Below, piece after piece: positions 5,881 through 6,628 of a stretch of DNA of 6,628 nucleotides; the stretch's first letter is position 1, and each line of letters starts with the position of its first letter. The stretch lies in contig JACQMA010000192.1 in the NCBI GenBank assembly GCA_016203825.1, positions 1-6,628 of the forward strand. Direction: 5' to 3'. The notes under the pieces were generated by a model. It was not told where the DNA came from. It did not search any database and worked only from the letters and a program-made list of their open reading frames with translations. A program made the translations under genes and the position numbers. Source of the DNA: Deltaproteobacteria bacterium (GTDB lineage: Bacteria; UBA10199; 2-02-FULL-44-16).

Positions 5881-6628
5881 ATGCCCGCCAAAAAGCTCAA
5901 ACCCAAAGATCTTCGCTGGCGATGTACGAAAGAGTTTCTTCGTTTTTATCGTGATCCTCAAAAGCTCTCACCGGCCACCGGTGTCGTGGGACAAGGACGA
6001 GCATTGGCCGCCCTCGAAACAGGACTCGAAATCAGGCGCGCCGGATACAATATTTTTGTTGCGGGCATGATTGGTTCCGGTCGTACGACGACGATCCGCC
6101 GGACATTAGAACACTTAAAGCCCACAACCGAAACCGTTCCCGATCGCTGTTACGTGTACAATTTTGCCGATGCGTCACAACCGGTGTTGCTCCTGTTTCC
6201 ACGAGGGCAGGGGCGAGCCTTTCGTGACGACATGCGAGAGTTGATCGATGTCCTGCGCAAAGACATTCCGAAGGCCCTCGAATCACCGCACGTCCAACGC
6301 GAACGCGAACTCATCATTAATCGGTATCAGCGTGAAGAACGAAAACTCTTCGAGGCCTTTGCCGAGCGTTTAAAGGCCGACGGATTTGCCCTGATTCAAA
6401 TTCAAGAGGGGAGCTTTATCGCCCCGACGGTTTTTCCGGTGATTGGCGAAGAGGCCGTCTCCATCGATCACCTCGAACAACTCGTCAAAGACGGCAAGAT
6501 GACCGCCGATGAGCGCGACGTCAAAGTGAAGCGTCACCGCGAGCTCTCCGATGAGTTAAAGCAAGTCCTTACGAAGGCGCGTCAGCTCGGCAAAGAAATG
6601 CACCAGGCCCTCGAGCGCCTCCAGCAGC
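5881..6628 (+). CDS. Lon-like ATP-dependent protease, AAA_32 family, N-terminal part (3' end outside window)
   Basis: The frame runs open from ATG 5881 to the window end (249 complete codons). It matches the N-terminal part of the Lon-related AAA+ proteases of the AAA_32/LonB-like type (relatives of E. coli YcbZ/LonH). Features in order are an N-terminal LRWRC (11-15), GVVGQGRALAALETGLEIRR (34-53), GYNIFVAG (55-62) leading into a Walker A-like GMIGSGRTT (62-70), and YVYNFADASQPVLLLFPRGQG (91-111), a region typical of the family. A long charged, coiled-coil-prone stretch (about 135-170 and 195-249) is the helical insertion of these proteins. The Walker A lysine is Arg68, which is usual for this family. 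Walker B and the Ser-Lys protease domain would lie beyond the window. No in-frame alternative start exists after the TGA at 5845. The enzyme would be a cytoplasmic protein-quality-control protease; its substrates are unknown. Confidence 0.93.
   Translation, partial: MPAKKLKPKDLRWRCTKEFLRFYRDPQKLSPATGVVGQGRALAALETGLEIRRAGYNIFVAGMIGSGRTTTIRRTLEHLKPTTETVPDRCYVYNFADASQPVLLLFPRGQGRAFRDDMRELIDVLRKDIPKALESPHVQRERELIINRYQREERKLFEAFAERLKADGFALIQIQEGSFIAPTVFPVIGEEAVSIDHLEQLVKDGKMTADERDVKVKRHRELSDELKQVLTKARQLGKEMHQALERLQQ

Noticed and set aside
5864..6070. ATG 5864 frame as the start of the Lon-like gene
   Set aside because: It is in a different reading frame and ends after 68 codons. The AAA_32 sequence is in the frame that starts at ATG 5881.

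Overview
The window looks like a piece of a Gram-negative bacterial chromosome. The signs are an AsmA-type envelope protein, a periplasmic DUF882/MepK-type murein hydrolase, and a protein whose C-terminus resembles an outer-membrane barrel. A lineage in the old 'Deltaproteobacteria' or a related candidate phylum would fit the AsmA, DUF882 and AAA_32 Lon-like genes together with a very short ATP synthase epsilon subunit. That placement is inference and weak. Apart from the margins, this is housekeeping and envelope territory. No tRNA, rRNA, CRISPR array, insertion sequence or prophage gene is visible.

Layout: (1) 1-408, plus strand: the 3' end of an F1Fo ATP synthase operon, with the last 49 codons of atpD followed by an 80-residue atpC. 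(2) 426-2852, minus strand and convergent with atpC: a large (808-residue) gluzincin-like metalloprotease with an HEIVH zinc motif. It has a long uncharacterised middle and a beta-rich C-terminal part. (3) 2853-2982: an AT-rich divergent intergenic region with a 12-bp perfect palindrome. (4) 2983-3543, plus: an exported DUF882/M15-type murein hydrolase (MepK/YcbK-like). (5) 3544-5827, minus: a two-gene unit made of a small helical protein of unknown function and an AsmA-family protein. The AsmA gene ends exactly where the MepK-like gene ends. (6) 5828-5880: a short divergent intergenic region. (7) 5881-6628, plus: the N-terminal third or so of a Lon-like AAA+ protease (AAA_32 family), cut by the window edge.

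How the genes relate: only atpD-atpC and the 97-aa/asmA pair look like operons. Strand alternates at nearly every boundary, so most genes are probably transcribed separately. MepK-like and AsmA-like proteins both act at the envelope, but nothing here shows that they are co-regulated. The most unusual gene is the 808-residue metalloprotease. It combines a peptidase-MA-like catalytic core, a possible second degenerate copy of the helical subdomain, and a barrel-like C-terminus ending in Trp, yet has no recognisable export signal. The 9-mer CGTCCATGG sits exactly 22 bases upstream of both plus-strand start codons that follow divergent intergenic regions. It is a small pattern that could be tested genome-wide.
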